Below are positions 34,901 through 42,823 of a stretch of 64,000 nucleotides of DNA, piece after piece. The notes under the pieces are model-generated. The model was not told the origin of the DNA and ran no database searches. It worked only from the letters and a program-made list of their open reading frames with translations. Position numbers and translations under genes: made by a program. Position 1 is the stretch's first letter, and the number at the start of each line of letters is the position of its first letter. This DNA is from Clostridia bacterium (GTDB taxonomy: Bacteria > Bacillota > Clostridia > Christensenellales > Pumilibacteraceae), in the NCBI GenBank assembly GCA_022791055.1, contig JAAVYI010000018.1, forward strand, positions 62,001 to 126,000, written 5' to 3'.

Positions 34901-35175
34901 CCGACCTGATCGGCGGTAACCGTATTGCCGTTTTTGGTAGCGTCTTTGCCGTTCGGTGCGGTAACCGTAATAGCGTCCGCCGCTACATCGGCAACTGCGG
35001 GAATAACAAAAGTCTTGCCGTATTCCACTTTACTCGGCATGTCTACGTTTTTGATCAACGTATTCGTTTCACCCGTAATAGCACCGAATGCGACAAAGCT
35101 CATTCCGCTTATGACCATGGCAACGGATAAAACCACCGCCAATAAAATCATCCAAGTGCTTTTGCGTCTCTTCAT
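31942..35175 (-). CDS. Large surface protein with repeated Ig-like domains and C-terminal membrane anchor
   Basis: The 1077-residue protein starts with a signal peptide (MKRRKSTW then a hydrophobic core to about residue 32). The body is a run of roughly ten Ig-like or HYR/DUF5011-type beta modules of 85-110 residues, marked by DNAAPTLSIVNVP, DKVAPVFKVID, TYTVEYRAKDAKGN, DVVAPDFKV and TYTVVYEVSDEAGNKTT. A single span near the end (STVLIIVGVVLIAGVIIYFV) and a basic tail KPKKDKK anchor it; there is no LPxTG motif. The composition is rich in Thr, Asp, Lys and Val. It is probably a structural or adhesive envelope protein. The promoter is near-perfect, suggesting high expression. Confidence 0.8.
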   Translation of the reverse strand: MKRRKSTWMILLAVVLSVAMVISGMSFVAFGAITGETNTLIKNVDMPSKVEYGKTFVIPAVADVAADAITVTAPNGKDATKNGNTVTADQVGTYTVTFSKGTKGEDGYQSYDFYVYSSVAHDYEIKVDFNGADIPTYLKKGDSMTLPKAQLVYYDEDGKMVALEGQTIKAKVVNGDKTTEFTVSGDVSDEARTYKPENNGLVYVQYYAQLDGNTKYYTKDFTVKVQTEVKDNAAPTLSIVNVPTEASINRKVTLPTATVSDDLDENVKVEVTVMQGDQKVKQVTVDANGYADETLDADEVFDNDKLMSFYPTQLGDKNYTVTYQATDDAGKKSAPYTYKISGVDKVAPVFKVIDEHQIPEKWGLKVWTVEQGADGKVTDTKKEVDAGISFPTPIVVDNAGDEGLTVSFKITNSDNATVMSFENILDESEEGKGKIFTSNGANYGEIKDKEYKFGEFKFDFNEVKNTDPQTGTYTVEYRAKDAKGNVATKTYKITVESTYKDEKAPVTAEVETPDYLIAKEGETFVVPTPSVADAEAATTRLHVEYEIVSDAPGTEPLKVKGGEKAEIVKEGDNLVFKIDDTNKLTLNKNLTFNLKVSDSVGLYKENKKDGASLNVVRVVSTASVTNAPVITAAIQEQKTGDAAWTTKDQVNAGGFTIAVTEDDYPFTGFEVRVTNPKGETLDNVSLETYYDYSKIVVRNLTFTPGTSGTYQIAVRAFTLAEKNTVAIYPIVVEGDSTSGGNTDKPTTSAISMPTSGSAYTAYKLQDTRFDNIPDVNHAYLAHKITGAGFSLMGSEFIAYNQGTYQFTAGYVATEGSELVTRRTYSISTTDTEKPVIEVQGLMPTYAPKKVKDEDKDVILPAVVAIGEHGNAEIDIQITKNGEDVTATPTEDGGYSFEPRKDGAYTVTYTAALNGSDPVTATFTVNVGDVVAPDFKVTSTPAEKARINSEFKFSALTLESSEDSISDCTFTKKLIDPSKSEVVTVSGKGSTYATKTDNGATIKLDKSGTYTVVYEVSDEAGNKTTLQYQIVVSAQKSTSNISLTMISTVLIIVGVVLIAGVIIYFVRYRKVKPKKDKK

Positions 35176-35221
35176 TGAACCGTATTCTCCTCTAGTCGGA
35201 ATTTTATACTGTAACATTGCA

Positions 35222-35250
35222 ATTATACAATTTTACAGAAAATCTGTCAA
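35222..35250 (-). promoter_or_regulatory. Consensus promoter of the Ig-repeat protein
   Basis: TTGACA-17 bp-TATAAT on the minus strand, matching the sigma-A consensus at all twelve positions; leader about 40 nt with GGAG. Confidence 0.92.
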
Positions 35251-35343
35251 ACGAATTACGCATAGAATAACAAAAAATATTGGCAGTGCGTCCTTCGTTC
35301 TTTCTTATTATCTTTCAGCGAACGGAAATTTATTCCAAAGGGC

Positions 35344-36621
35344 TTACAAAACGCGGATGACCGCATCGACCGAATGCACGACGTCGAGCGTCTCGATCTC
35401 ATGAAGCGCCTTGCGCATCGACGTTTCGTCGGTTTTATGGGTGAAAAACACCACCGGCGCATAGTTGTCGGCGACCCCATGCTGCATAGCCTTGTCGATG
35501 CTCACGCCGTAGCTGCCCAAAATGTTGGTGATCTTCGACAGCACGCCCGGCCGGTCGGCTAATTTCAGCGATATATAATAGGCCGACTCGAAATCTTTTT
35601 TCAGTTTGATCGCGCTGTCGAGCTTGCCGTTGTTGTCAAAGTCGGAATAGACGTGCGCGCTGCGTTCGGCGCAGTACACCACGTCGGACACGATCGCGCT
35701 GCCCGTCGGCCGTGCGCCCGCGCCGCGTCCGTACAGCATGATGTCGTCGACAAAATCGCCGGTCAAGAACACCGCATTGAACGAGCCGCGCACGCTGGCG
35801 AGCGGGTGTTCGTTGGGTACAAACGTCGGATGCACGCGTACTTCGACGTCGTTGCCGTCACGCTTGCCGATCGCCAACAGTTTGAGCGTATAGCCGAAAT
35901 CTTTGCCGACGGCAATATCGGCCGGCGTGATTGCGGTGATACCTTCGCGGTAAATCTCGCTATACGGGATACAGGTATGAAAGCCGAGCGAACTCAAAAT
36001 GCTCAGCTTGTACATTGCGTCAAACCCTTCGACGTCGGCGGTCGGGTCGGCCTCGGCGTAACCGAGCGCTTGCGCGTCTTTGAGCGCCTCGGCATAACTC
36101 TTCCCTTTCTCGGTCATTTCGGTCAAAATATAGTTGGTCGTGCCGTTGATGATGCCGTACAGTTGCGTAATGCGATTGGCCTGCATGGCGTCGTTGAGCG
36201 TGCGAATGATCGGCACGCCGCCCACGCAACTGGCCTCGAAATACAGACCTGCGCCGTTCTTTTTCGCCGTTGCCTCGAGTTCGCTCCAACGCTTGGAAAT
36301 CAGTTCTTTGTTGGCCGTAACCACGCTTTTACCGGCAGACAGCGCTTTCATGATGAACGTGCCGGCCGGCTCGACCCCGCCCATTGTCTCGACGACGATC
36401 GAAATCGACGGATCGGACAGAATATCGTTCAAATCGGCGGTCGCTTTATTTGCCGGCACGCCTTTAGCCGTAATGCGGTCGACCGATTTATCGAGCACCT
36501 TGGCGACTTCGATATCCAGTCCGCGTGCCGCGGCGATCCAGTCGTGATTTTCGGTCAGTATCTGATATGTACCGCCGCCGACCGTGCCGATGCCTAAGAT
36601 TGCCACACGTACTTTTTTCAT
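35344..36621 (-). CDS. hom: Homoserine dehydrogenase
   Basis: Reduces aspartate semialdehyde to homoserine for threonine and methionine. The 425-residue enzyme has the NAD(P) Rossmann motif AILGIGTVGGG, TANKELIS, the catalytic region GIINGTTNYILTEM and ADPTADVEG-D-A-x-K, and a C-terminal ACT domain (ADRPGVLSKITNILGSYGVSI) expected to sense threonine. The ATG is 5 nt after AGGAG and 8 bp after coaX; the link with CoA genes is probably only transcriptional. Confidence 0.97.
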   Translation of the reverse strand: MKKVRVAILGIGTVGGGTYQILTENHDWIAAARGLDIEVAKVLDKSVDRITAKGVPANKATADLNDILSDPSISIVVETMGGVEPAGTFIMKALSAGKSVVTANKELISKRWSELEATAKKNGAGLYFEASCVGGVPIIRTLNDAMQANRITQLYGIINGTTNYILTEMTEKGKSYAEALKDAQALGYAEADPTADVEGFDAMYKLSILSSLGFHTCIPYSEIYREGITAITPADIAVGKDFGYTLKLLAIGKRDGNDVEVRVHPTFVPNEHPLASVRGSFNAVFLTGDFVDDIMLYGRGAGARPTGSAIVSDVVYCAERSAHVYSDFDNNGKLDSAIKLKKDFESAYYISLKLADRPGVLSKITNILGSYGVSIDKAMQHGVADNYAPVVFFTHKTDETSMRKALHEIETLDVVHSVDAVIRVL

Positions 36622-36629
36622 AGTATCTC

Positions 36630-37400
36630 CTATTTATCTTTCTGATTCATCTTATAGATCATGTTCAGTCCGCGCAAGGTAAGCGTGCGGTCAACGACGT
36701 CGATGACGGTACTCGAACGGCTGATGATCTCGCTCAAGCCGCCGGTTGCTACGACTTTGGCGTCGCCCTCTTCGGCTTTGATCTTGCCGACAATATATTC
36801 GACCATGCCGATAAAGCCGTTGATAATGCCCGATTGCATGTTGGTGATCGTCGTGCGGCCGACCGCTTTTTTAGGCGCGATCAACTCGATTTTCGGCAGT
36901 TTGGCCGCCGAGGCACACAGCGCATCCGCGCTCGTCTTTAGCCCGAACGAGATCGCGCCGCCCAAAAACTCGGCCTTTTCGTTGACATAGTTGAACGTCG
37001 TCGCCGTCCCGCAGTCGATGACGATGACCGGCCCGCCGTAGGTATAGTACGCCGCGACCGAATTGACGATACGATCGGCGCCGACCTCTTTGGGGTTGTC
37101 GTACTTGATATTGATACCGGTTTTCAGCCCGTTGCCGATCATCAGCGGCTTGACGCCGAAATAAAAGCCGATCATATGCTCGAACGTGTAATTGAGATTG
37201 GGGTTGACGCTCGACATGATCACGCCGGTGATCGTGTCGAGTTCGATCCCGTTGCCGCGCAACAGGTCGCGCAGCGCCAGTCCGTACTCGTCGCTCGTTT
37301 TGGAAACGGACGTCGCCAGGCGCAAGCTATACACCAGCTTGTCCCCGTCGAACACGCCGCACTTGACGTTGGTATTTCCTATATCAATGGCCAGTATCAC
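36630..37400 (-). CDS. coaX: Type III pantothenate kinase
   Basis: Phosphorylates pantothenate in the first CoA step. The 256-residue protein has ASKHA phosphate motifs DIGNTNVKCGVFDG (5-18), GADRIVNSVAAYYTYG and VIDCGTATTFNYV. It uses a GTG start that overlaps the ECF S-component gene by 17 bp. coaD at 49719 is the other CoA gene in this window. Type III kinases are not feedback-inhibited by CoA and prefer K+ or NH4+, as known of the family. Confidence 0.96.
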   Translation of the reverse strand: MILAIDIGNTNVKCGVFDGDKLVYSLRLATSVSKTSDEYGLALRDLLRGNGIELDTITGVIMSSVNPNLNYTFEHMIGFYFGVKPLMIGNGLKTGINIKYDNPKEVGADRIVNSVAAYYTYGGPVIVIDCGTATTFNYVNEKAEFLGGAISFGLKTSADALCASAAKLPKIELIAPKKAVGRTTITNMQSGIINGFIGMVEYIVGKIKAEEGDAKVVATGGLSEIISRSSTVIDVVDRTLTLRGLNMIYKMNQKDK

Positions 37401-37968
37401 TTTCTTCTTTCCTTTCGAGGGCTTTCCTCGGGGTCATGCGCAGGGCTTTTTGCACAGTAAGCGCGATCGGCGGCAACAGCAACGTATTGACCGCCAGTTC
37501 GATCGCGCCCGCGATCAACAGCGTCGGCGCGTACACGTACATAACGACGCCGTTTAACGCCAAATCGGGGGTAAACAGAATCAAACACGTTACGACCAGG
37601 CCGGTATTCAAGATCGACCCGACCGCACCGGCAATCGCATACGGCAGACTGCGCGCAAATTTACCCTCGCCGCGCACGATTTTTTTGGCCGCCAAAAACG
37701 CAAAGTGCGTGCCGATCCCGACGAGCAACCGCGGCACTATCGGGATCCAAGGCGCTTCGATAAAGGCAAGCGCGACCAAACTCGACCCGGCGAACGCATA
37801 ACAAAAGCTGATCACGCCGAACATCAGCCCCGACACCGCCGACATTTTCCAGTCGGCCGTCACGCAGATAAACAGCAGCGGCAGCAAGAACACGTAAGGC
37901 AAGAGGCCGAACACGATCATCAGCGCGAACGTAATGGCGTACAGCACCAGCGTTTTGGACTTATTCAT
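37384..37968 (-). CDS. ECF transporter S-component, probably pantothenate (PanT-like)
   Basis: A 194-residue membrane protein with about six spans and the compact layout of energy-coupling-factor substrate-binding subunits: short N-terminal TM, GLLPYVFLLPLLFICVTADW, PRLLVGIGTHFAFLAAKK, and the ALPYAIAGAVGSILNTGLV-type central signature (seen here as SLPYAIAGAVGSILNTGLVV). Substrate cannot be read from the fold, but the 17-bp overlap with coaX makes pantothenate the likeliest ligand. The shared EcfA/A'/T module must lie elsewhere. Confidence 0.75.
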   Translation of the reverse strand: MNKSKTLVLYAITFALMIVFGLLPYVFLLPLLFICVTADWKMSAVSGLMFGVISFCYAFAGSSLVALAFIEAPWIPIVPRLLVGIGTHFAFLAAKKIVRGEGKFARSLPYAIAGAVGSILNTGLVVTCLILFTPDLALNGVVMYVYAPTLLIAGAIELAVNTLLLPPIALTVQKALRMTPRKALERKEESDTGH

Positions 37969-38070
37969 TTTTCACTCCTCGGACTGGACACTTTTTCAAG
38001 TTGCCCGTCTCATCGATAAATTATACGGCGGTGCGGTTGCCGCATGGACATACCGCCCGAACATACCGGA

Positions 38071-39648
38071 TCATTTTTGCGACTTTTCCGTCTTTTTCTT
38101 CGTCGCTTTTTTCTTGGGCGTAGCTTTTTCGACCGGCTCGACGATGATCGGGTCGCCCGTTCCCTCGCCCTTTTCCTGGCGTTCTTTCTTTTCTTTTAAG
38201 CGCAACCCGCGTTTACCGACGTTGAGCTTGGGTTGCGGCGCGTCGAGGAAGGCTTTTTCAAAATCGTTCTTGCCCGGCGCGAGCTTGCCCTGCTCGATCC
38301 CGTAAATGGCGAACAGCAGTTCTTTCGACGGCTCGATCCCGTCCTCGGCCAGCCAGCTTTTGCGCTTTTGATAGATCGTTGCCAGTAGTCGGAAACGTTC
38401 GGCGTCGGTCGCCTCGTGGATCAGACGATGACAGTGCGGACACAGCGGCACATAGTTGCTGGCGCGCTCTAACGAGTGCGAAAACTCGTTGGCATAGTCG
38501 CGCGGGATCAGTTGATGAATTTCCAAATACGTTTTTCCCGTCTCTTTGGACGTGAAATAGCGGCATTTATTTTCCTTGTGCAGTTCGCACTTGAAATCGG
38601 TCTCGTAGCGCGCCGCCGTCGACAGAATGGCATTGACGCGGCCGAGCTTGTCGAGCGTTTCGGTGGTGGTGTAATCGAACGCATCGAGGTCGGCATTCTC
38701 CAAAAAGTCGTCGCCTTCCGCAAGCGACAGCTCGGTATCGGTCAGCGGCAACTCGTTGTTGTCGGAAAACAGATTGAGGTACGTCATGCGGAACACGTCC
38801 TCGTACATCATGATGAAGTTGGTCAGCTTTTTGGTGTTGAGCTTATAGAACCGCGTGTACACCTGCTCGAATATTTCGAGCATCTCTTCCAAGCTGATCG
38901 GGTGCGAATTTTTGATATAGTGCGTAAAGAACAGGATCTTGGCGTCGTCGAGTACGGTGTCGCAGTCGATGAGCGCGCTGGGCGCAAACAGCGCGGACAC
39001 GATACACGTGTACCGTTCTTTGGTATAGTTGTCGAGTATGTAGTCGTGCAACTCGCTTTTTTCAAACTCGCTGGCGGCGTGGTAGGCGCTCAAAAAAGCG
39101 GTATCGTTGCGGAACGTCGTCATAATAACGTATTCCGTCCGCAAGTACTCTTCCATATTGCCCTGCCGCGTATTGAACAGGTAGATGATCGCGTTGTAGA
39201 TCTGCGCAGGCGTATAGCCCGCCTTTTGCCAGGCGTCGAACACGCGGTCGGTCTCGGCGAATATGTAGTTGCTTTCGAGGTTGTAATAGCCGTCGGCGAC
39301 GAACAGATAGTCCATAAACCAACGGTCTTCCGGCGTCAACTTTTCGAGCAAGAACTTTTCAAAGACTTCGCCCTTGGCCGATTTGACTTTGACCCCGTCG
39401 CGCGTCATAAACAGCTTGGAGCGCCGCACGTTGTCCATAAACCGCCGCGCTTGCATCGGGCTTTCTTCGACGTAGGTATTAAATTCCTCCGCCGTCATCG
39501 CGCACAGTTTCGAATAGGTGTAAAACCCCTCTTCGACCATCCACAGCGTGGTGAAATTTTCGGTAAAATCGAATAAGTATCCCTTATCCGACAACGTTTC
39601 CGGCCGCTTGCCGGCACACTTTGCGATATATTGATCCAAAAGAGACAT
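38071..39648 (-). CDS. HNH-motif protein with large N-terminal helical domain
   Basis: The 525-residue protein carries a C-terminal HNH-type module: CELHKENKC (354-362), then H378 in YLEIHQLIP, N398 in ASNYVPL and CPHCHRLIH (403-411), giving the H-N-H triad plus two Cys pairs for zinc. The first 340 residues are helical and unrecognised; residues 480-525 are very Lys/Glu-rich. Such modules occur in restriction or homing-type nucleases, but the family also includes non-defence proteins. No methyltransferase is adjacent. It is 4 bp after a lipoprotein gene, so the pair is co-transcribed, which is an odd partnership. Confidence 0.7.
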   Translation of the reverse strand: MSLLDQYIAKCAGKRPETLSDKGYLFDFTENFTTLWMVEEGFYTYSKLCAMTAEEFNTYVEESPMQARRFMDNVRRSKLFMTRDGVKVKSAKGEVFEKFLLEKLTPEDRWFMDYLFVADGYYNLESNYIFAETDRVFDAWQKAGYTPAQIYNAIIYLFNTRQGNMEEYLRTEYVIMTTFRNDTAFLSAYHAASEFEKSELHDYILDNYTKERYTCIVSALFAPSALIDCDTVLDDAKILFFTHYIKNSHPISLEEMLEIFEQVYTRFYKLNTKKLTNFIMMYEDVFRMTYLNLFSDNNELPLTDTELSLAEGDDFLENADLDAFDYTTTETLDKLGRVNAILSTAARYETDFKCELHKENKCRYFTSKETGKTYLEIHQLIPRDYANEFSHSLERASNYVPLCPHCHRLIHEATDAERFRLLATIYQKRKSWLAEDGIEPSKELLFAIYGIEQGKLAPGKNDFEKAFLDAPQPKLNVGKRGLRLKEKKERQEKGEGTGDPIIVEPVEKATPKKKATKKKTEKSQK

Positions 39649-39652
39649 CGTT

Positions 39653-40513
39653 TTATCCCTCCGTCGTAATGTCCCGCACCTGCACGCGCCCGGTCTGGAA
39701 CGCGGTGCGCGCCTCAAACTTCATTTCACCCATGCCGCGCCTGCCGAACGTGTTGAGCTCGACTACGACGTCGGTCAACGACTGTTTGGTCGAACGCACG
39801 GTAATGACGGCGGTATCAACATACTCGTCGGCAAAATCGAAAAAGTGAAAATCGGAAATATCTTCTCCGTAGATTTGCAAGTAATAATAGAAGTCGCGCA
39901 TCCATGCCGCAAACGCCGTCATATATCCGTCTTTGACGACGGCCTTGACGGTAAACGTCCCGCCCGACTTGCCGCCCTCGAAGTTTTCGAGAATATCGGC
40001 ATTCGGCAGGGTCAAAATGCGGCGGTAGATCGTTTCGGGCGACTGCCGGCCGTGCGTTTCGGCAAGAAGCAAGATCTCTTCGTAGGTACGCGAATCGGGC
40101 GCAAGTCCCGCGCCCCAGTAATACGCTCCGTTCTGATACCCTTGCGGGCTGGAATTGCCGTACTGCGGGGTATAGATGCCGCTGTCGTCGGTCGAAAAGT
40201 CCCAAATATGTCGGTACGCCGCATATGTCTTGACGCCGTCGTTCGAGCGGCTGTACTGATAGATCGCGTCGATATTGGCAATGCCGTCGCCGTCGTCGGA
40301 AACGATGCGCGGCGAAAGATAGGACGCCTTATGCTCGACCTGTAACGACGTCAGCGAATCGAAATTGAAAATGACGTTGTCGCCGGACAACGACGCAACG
40401 CGGCGATACTCGGCCTCCGGATTGGCGGCAAAGCCCTCCTCTTTGACCTGACAGCCGACCGATACGCAACCGGCCAACAGCACACTGAATAGAATTGCAA
40501 TCGCTCGTTTCAT
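39653..40513 (-). CDS. Putative lipoprotein
   Basis: The 286-residue product begins with a short signal peptide and a lipobox LLAGC (Cys16). The mature part contains FNFDSLTSLQVEHKASYL, a WDFSTDDSGIYTPQYG loop and a C-terminal segment with repeated Val/Thr strands (DTAVITVRSTKQSLTDVVVE). I do not recognise a domain. AGAG lies 5 nt before the ATG. It is likely translated with the HNH gene downstream. Confidence 0.65.
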   Translation of the reverse strand: MKRAIAILFSVLLAGCVSVGCQVKEEGFAANPEAEYRRVASLSGDNVIFNFDSLTSLQVEHKASYLSPRIVSDDGDGIANIDAIYQYSRSNDGVKTYAAYRHIWDFSTDDSGIYTPQYGNSSPQGYQNGAYYWGAGLAPDSRTYEEILLLAETHGRQSPETIYRRILTLPNADILENFEGGKSGGTFTVKAVVKDGYMTAFAAWMRDFYYYLQIYGEDISDFHFFDFADEYVDTAVITVRSTKQSLTDVVVELNTFGRRGMGEMKFEARTAFQTGRVQVRDITTEG

Positions 40514-40604
40514 AGACTCTCCGCGATTAGTATACCACAGTTCGACGCATTTTGCAACTAAAAGAACGCGGTTTCGAAAAGGCATTGCCTTCGACCTGCG
40601 CAAT

Positions 40605-40634
40605 ACAAAAACCGCGACACGCGGTCGCGGTTTT
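40605..40634 (-). terminator. Terminator of the Cys-rich peptide gene
   Basis: Stem AACCGCGAC/GTCGCGGTT with a 5-nt loop, T5 on the minus strand after the stem and T4 on the plus strand. Confidence 0.85.
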
Positions 40635-40717
40635 CGTTCCTTGTTTCGTTGTGCGCCCGGCGCCGCTTTCTACGTGCGACTTCTAAGGCATACAGCGATA
40701 GGAATTAAGTACGTGCA

Positions 40718-40915
40718 TTACTTGCAGCAGCAAGCATCCCGGCCGCCGCAGCAGCTGGAGAGAATTAAGTACAACAGAATCATATCGCAGCAATCGCAGC
40801 CCTTCTTCTCGTAGCAACCGCACGAATTGTTGCAGCCGCACGAATTACCGCCGCCGCAGCAGCACAGCAAAATGAGAATCAGGAACATATCGTTTCCGCA
40901 TCCGCCTCCGAACAT
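40718..40915 (-). CDS. Small Cys-rich protein (65 residues)
   Basis: The peptide contains 16 Cys in 65 residues, with CCCGGG, SCGC-NN-SCGC, CDCCD and a CCC near the end, separated by two hydrophobic patches (MFLILILL and MILLYLILSS). AAGGAGG lies 9 nt upstream of its ATG, it has an independent terminator, and the gene is not overlapped by others, so it is very likely expressed. Family unknown to me. The layout of hydrophobic-Cys blocks suggests disulfide or metal cross-linking (for example in a spore or envelope layer), but that is a guess. Confidence 0.7.
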   Translation of the reverse strand: MFGGGCGNDMFLILILLCCCGGGNSCGCNNSCGCYEKKGCDCCDMILLYLILSSCCGGRDACCCK

Positions 40916-41229
40916 AAGATCGACCTCCTTTTCCTAGACTCGATATACACTGTTATGTAAAGCGGCAAGCAGGCCGGCGGCGGCTAAGGCGCCTTTAGCG
41001 ACCGCCCGCACCCGCTCCCGCGTCAACGGCATCCCGTTTTCTTACAGTACGCTTTTTCTTTGGTAACGCGCGATAACAGATATATCTACTGTCATACTAT
41101 GTTACAGCGGGTGAAGTGTTACAATTCGGGCGAGAAAAGTTTTCGCCGCCCGTTTTTCGGCGGCCGTTTGCTTGACATTGCGGCCGAAATTTTTTACACT
41201 GTATGTAATAATTCTTGTGAGGTTACAGT
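40916..41229. promoter_or_regulatory. Divergent region Cys-rich gene / glyS
   Basis: The 314-bp gap carries the glyS promoter, an imperfect palindrome CTAAGGCGCCTTTAG near 40985, and a G/C hairpin CGGGCG/CGCCCG with T5 at 41127-41157 that could stop leftover upstream plus transcription. Two near-copies of ACACTGT(T)ATGTAA are at 40947-40960 and 41196-41208, overlapping both promoter areas. I find no T-box. Confidence 0.5.
41172..41200 (+). promoter_or_regulatory. Promoter of glyS
   Basis: TTGACA-17 bp-TACACT on the plus strand, leader about 22 nt. Confidence 0.82.
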
Positions 41230-42612
41230 ATGAGCAAACTTACCATGGATAAACTGGTCGCGCTATGTAAAGGGCGCGGCTTTATCTTCCCCGGCAGCGA
41301 GATATACGGCGGCTTGGCCAACACGTGGGACTACGGGCCTTTGGGATCGGAGCTGAAAAACAACATTAAACGCGCCTGGTGGAAAAAGTTTGTTACCGAA
41401 TCGGAATACAACGTCGGCGTCGACTGCGCCATTTTGATGAATCCGAAAGTTTGGGAGGCGTCCGGCCATGTCGGCGGTTTCTCCGATCCCTTAATGGATT
41501 GCAAGTCGTGTAAGACGCGCCACCGCGCCGATCAGCTCGTCGAGGACTTTATCGCGCGCAAAAAGCGTGACGAAAAGATCGCCGGTTGGAGCAACGAGCA
41601 GTTGGAAGCGTTCATCGCCGAACATAAAATTCCCTGTCCCGTCTGCGGCAAGTCGGAATTTACGTCGATCAAGAAATTCAATCTGATGTTCAAGACCTTC
41701 CAGGGCGTTACCGAGGACGGCGCCTCGACCGTCTATTTGCGCCCCGAAACCGCGCAGGGCATTTTCGTCAACTTCAACAACATTCAGCGCACCACCCGCA
41801 GCCGCGTGCCGTTCGGCGTGGCACAGGTCGGCAAATCGTTCCGCAACGAGATCACGCCGGGCAACTTCATCTTCCGCGTGCGGGAGTTCGAGCAAATGGA
41901 GTTGGAATTTTTCTGCAAGCCGGGCACCGACCTCGAATGGTTCGACTACTGGCGCGCGTTCTGCCGCGACTGGCTGTATTCTCTCGGGATCAAGGCGGAA
42001 AACCTGCGCTTAAGAGACCACGAAAAGGACGAGCTGAGTTTTTACTCCAAAGCGACGACCGACTTCGAGTTCCTCTTCCCCTTCGGCTGGGGCGAGCTGT
42101 GGGGTATTGCCGACCGCACCGATTACGACTTAAACTGCCATATCAAGAAGTCGGGCAAGGCGCTCGATTACACCGACCCCATCACCAACGAAAAGTACGT
42201 GCCGTATGTCATCGAGCCGTCGCTGGGCGTCGAGCGTTTGCTACTGGCGGTGCTGTGCAACGCTTACGAAGAACAGCAGCTGGAGAACGACACCCGCGTT
42301 GTGTTGCACTTGCACCCGACGCTGGCGCCGTACAAAGCAGCCGTTCTGCCGCTACAGAAAAACCTGTCCGAACAGGCCGACGCGATATACAAAAAACTGG
42401 TCAAGCGTTTTCCTTGCACGTTCGACGTCACCGGCTCGATCGGCAAGCGGTATCGCAGGCAGGACGAGATCGGAACGCCGTTCTGTATCACGGTCGACTT
42501 CGACACGTTAGAGGACAACGCCGTCACGGTGCGCGACCGCGACAGCATGACGCAGGAGCGTATTGCGATCGACAAGCTGGCCGCGTACATCGAGGAAAAA
42601 ATTTCTTTCTGA
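41230..42612 (+). CDS. glyS: Glycyl-tRNA synthetase (dimeric alpha2 type)
   Basis: Charges tRNA-Gly. The 460-residue enzyme is of the single-chain eukaryote/Gram-positive type, not the alpha2-beta2 GlyQ/GlyS type. Class II motifs are clear: [25 protein letters not shown], motif 2 FRNEI with RVREFEQME, and motif 3 [10 protein letters not shown] zinc-like segment has [11 protein letters not shown] and CPVCG. The C-terminal anticodon-binding domain ([11 protein letters not shown] onward) is complete. The start has GAGG 7 nt upstream. Confidence 0.97.
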   Translation: MSKLTMDKLVALCKGRGFIFPGSEIYGGLANTWDYGPLGSELKNNIKRAWWKKFVTESEYNVGVDCAILMNPKVWEASGHVGGFSDPLMDCKSCKTRHRADQLVEDFIARKKRDEKIAGWSNEQLEAFIAEHKIPCPVCGKSEFTSIKKFNLMFKTFQGVTEDGASTVYLRPETAQGIFVNFNNIQRTTRSRVPFGVAQVGKSFRNEITPGNFIFRVREFEQMELEFFCKPGTDLEWFDYWRAFCRDWLYSLGIKAENLRLRDHEKDELSFYSKATTDFEFLFPFGWGELWGIADRTDYDLNCHIKKSGKALDYTDPITNEKYVPYVIEPSLGVERLLLAVLCNAYEEQQLENDTRVVLHLHPTLAPYKAAVLPLQKNLSEQADAIYKKLVKRFPCTFDVTGSIGKRYRRQDEIGTPFCITVDFDTLEDNAVTVRDRDSMTQERIAIDKLAAYIEEKISF

Positions 42613-42628
42613 AACCATCAATAAAAAT

Positions 42629-42661
42629 AACGCAGTCGATTATACAAAGACTGCGTTTCTT
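42629..42661 (+). terminator. Terminator of glyS
   Basis: Stem ACGCAGTC/GACTGCGT with an 11-nt loop, followed by TTCTTT. Confidence 0.85.
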
Positions 42662-42699
42662 TATACATATTCCCAGGCTCAAATATCGTATCCTTTAAA

Positions 42700-42823
42700 A
42701 AGGGGTCAAGGGGCGAAGTCCCTTGCAGTTGCGGTACGGTTCAAAGGGGCGAGACACAGTCTGAAGTGTCCTGCCCCTTTGCGGTTTTTGCCACGCTTTT
42801 TGACATCAAAAAGCGTGCGGTTT
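42700..42823. repeat. Nested hairpins between glyS and gpsA
   Basis: Three hairpins occur in 120 bp: AAGGGG..CCCTT around 42700-42724, AAAGGGGC/GCCCCTTT around 42740-42781, and CACGCTTTTTGA/TCAAAAAGCGTG (42791-42818). The last has T5 on the plus strand and probably terminates gpsA on the minus strand. The first two look like a small intergenic repeat. Confidence 0.5.

Noticed and set aside
34108..35130. 340-codon plus-strand frame opposite the Ig-repeat gene
   Set aside because: Shadow of a well-supported gene with signal peptide and anchor.
38476..39576. 366-codon plus-strand frame opposite the HNH gene
   Set aside because: Shadow frame; the minus-strand HNH gene has RBS and motif support.
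41060..41229. Possible T-box or glycine leader before glyS
   Set aside because: No T-box sequence AGGGTGGNACCGCG or specifier arrangement is seen, and the promoter lies only about 58 bp before the ATG.
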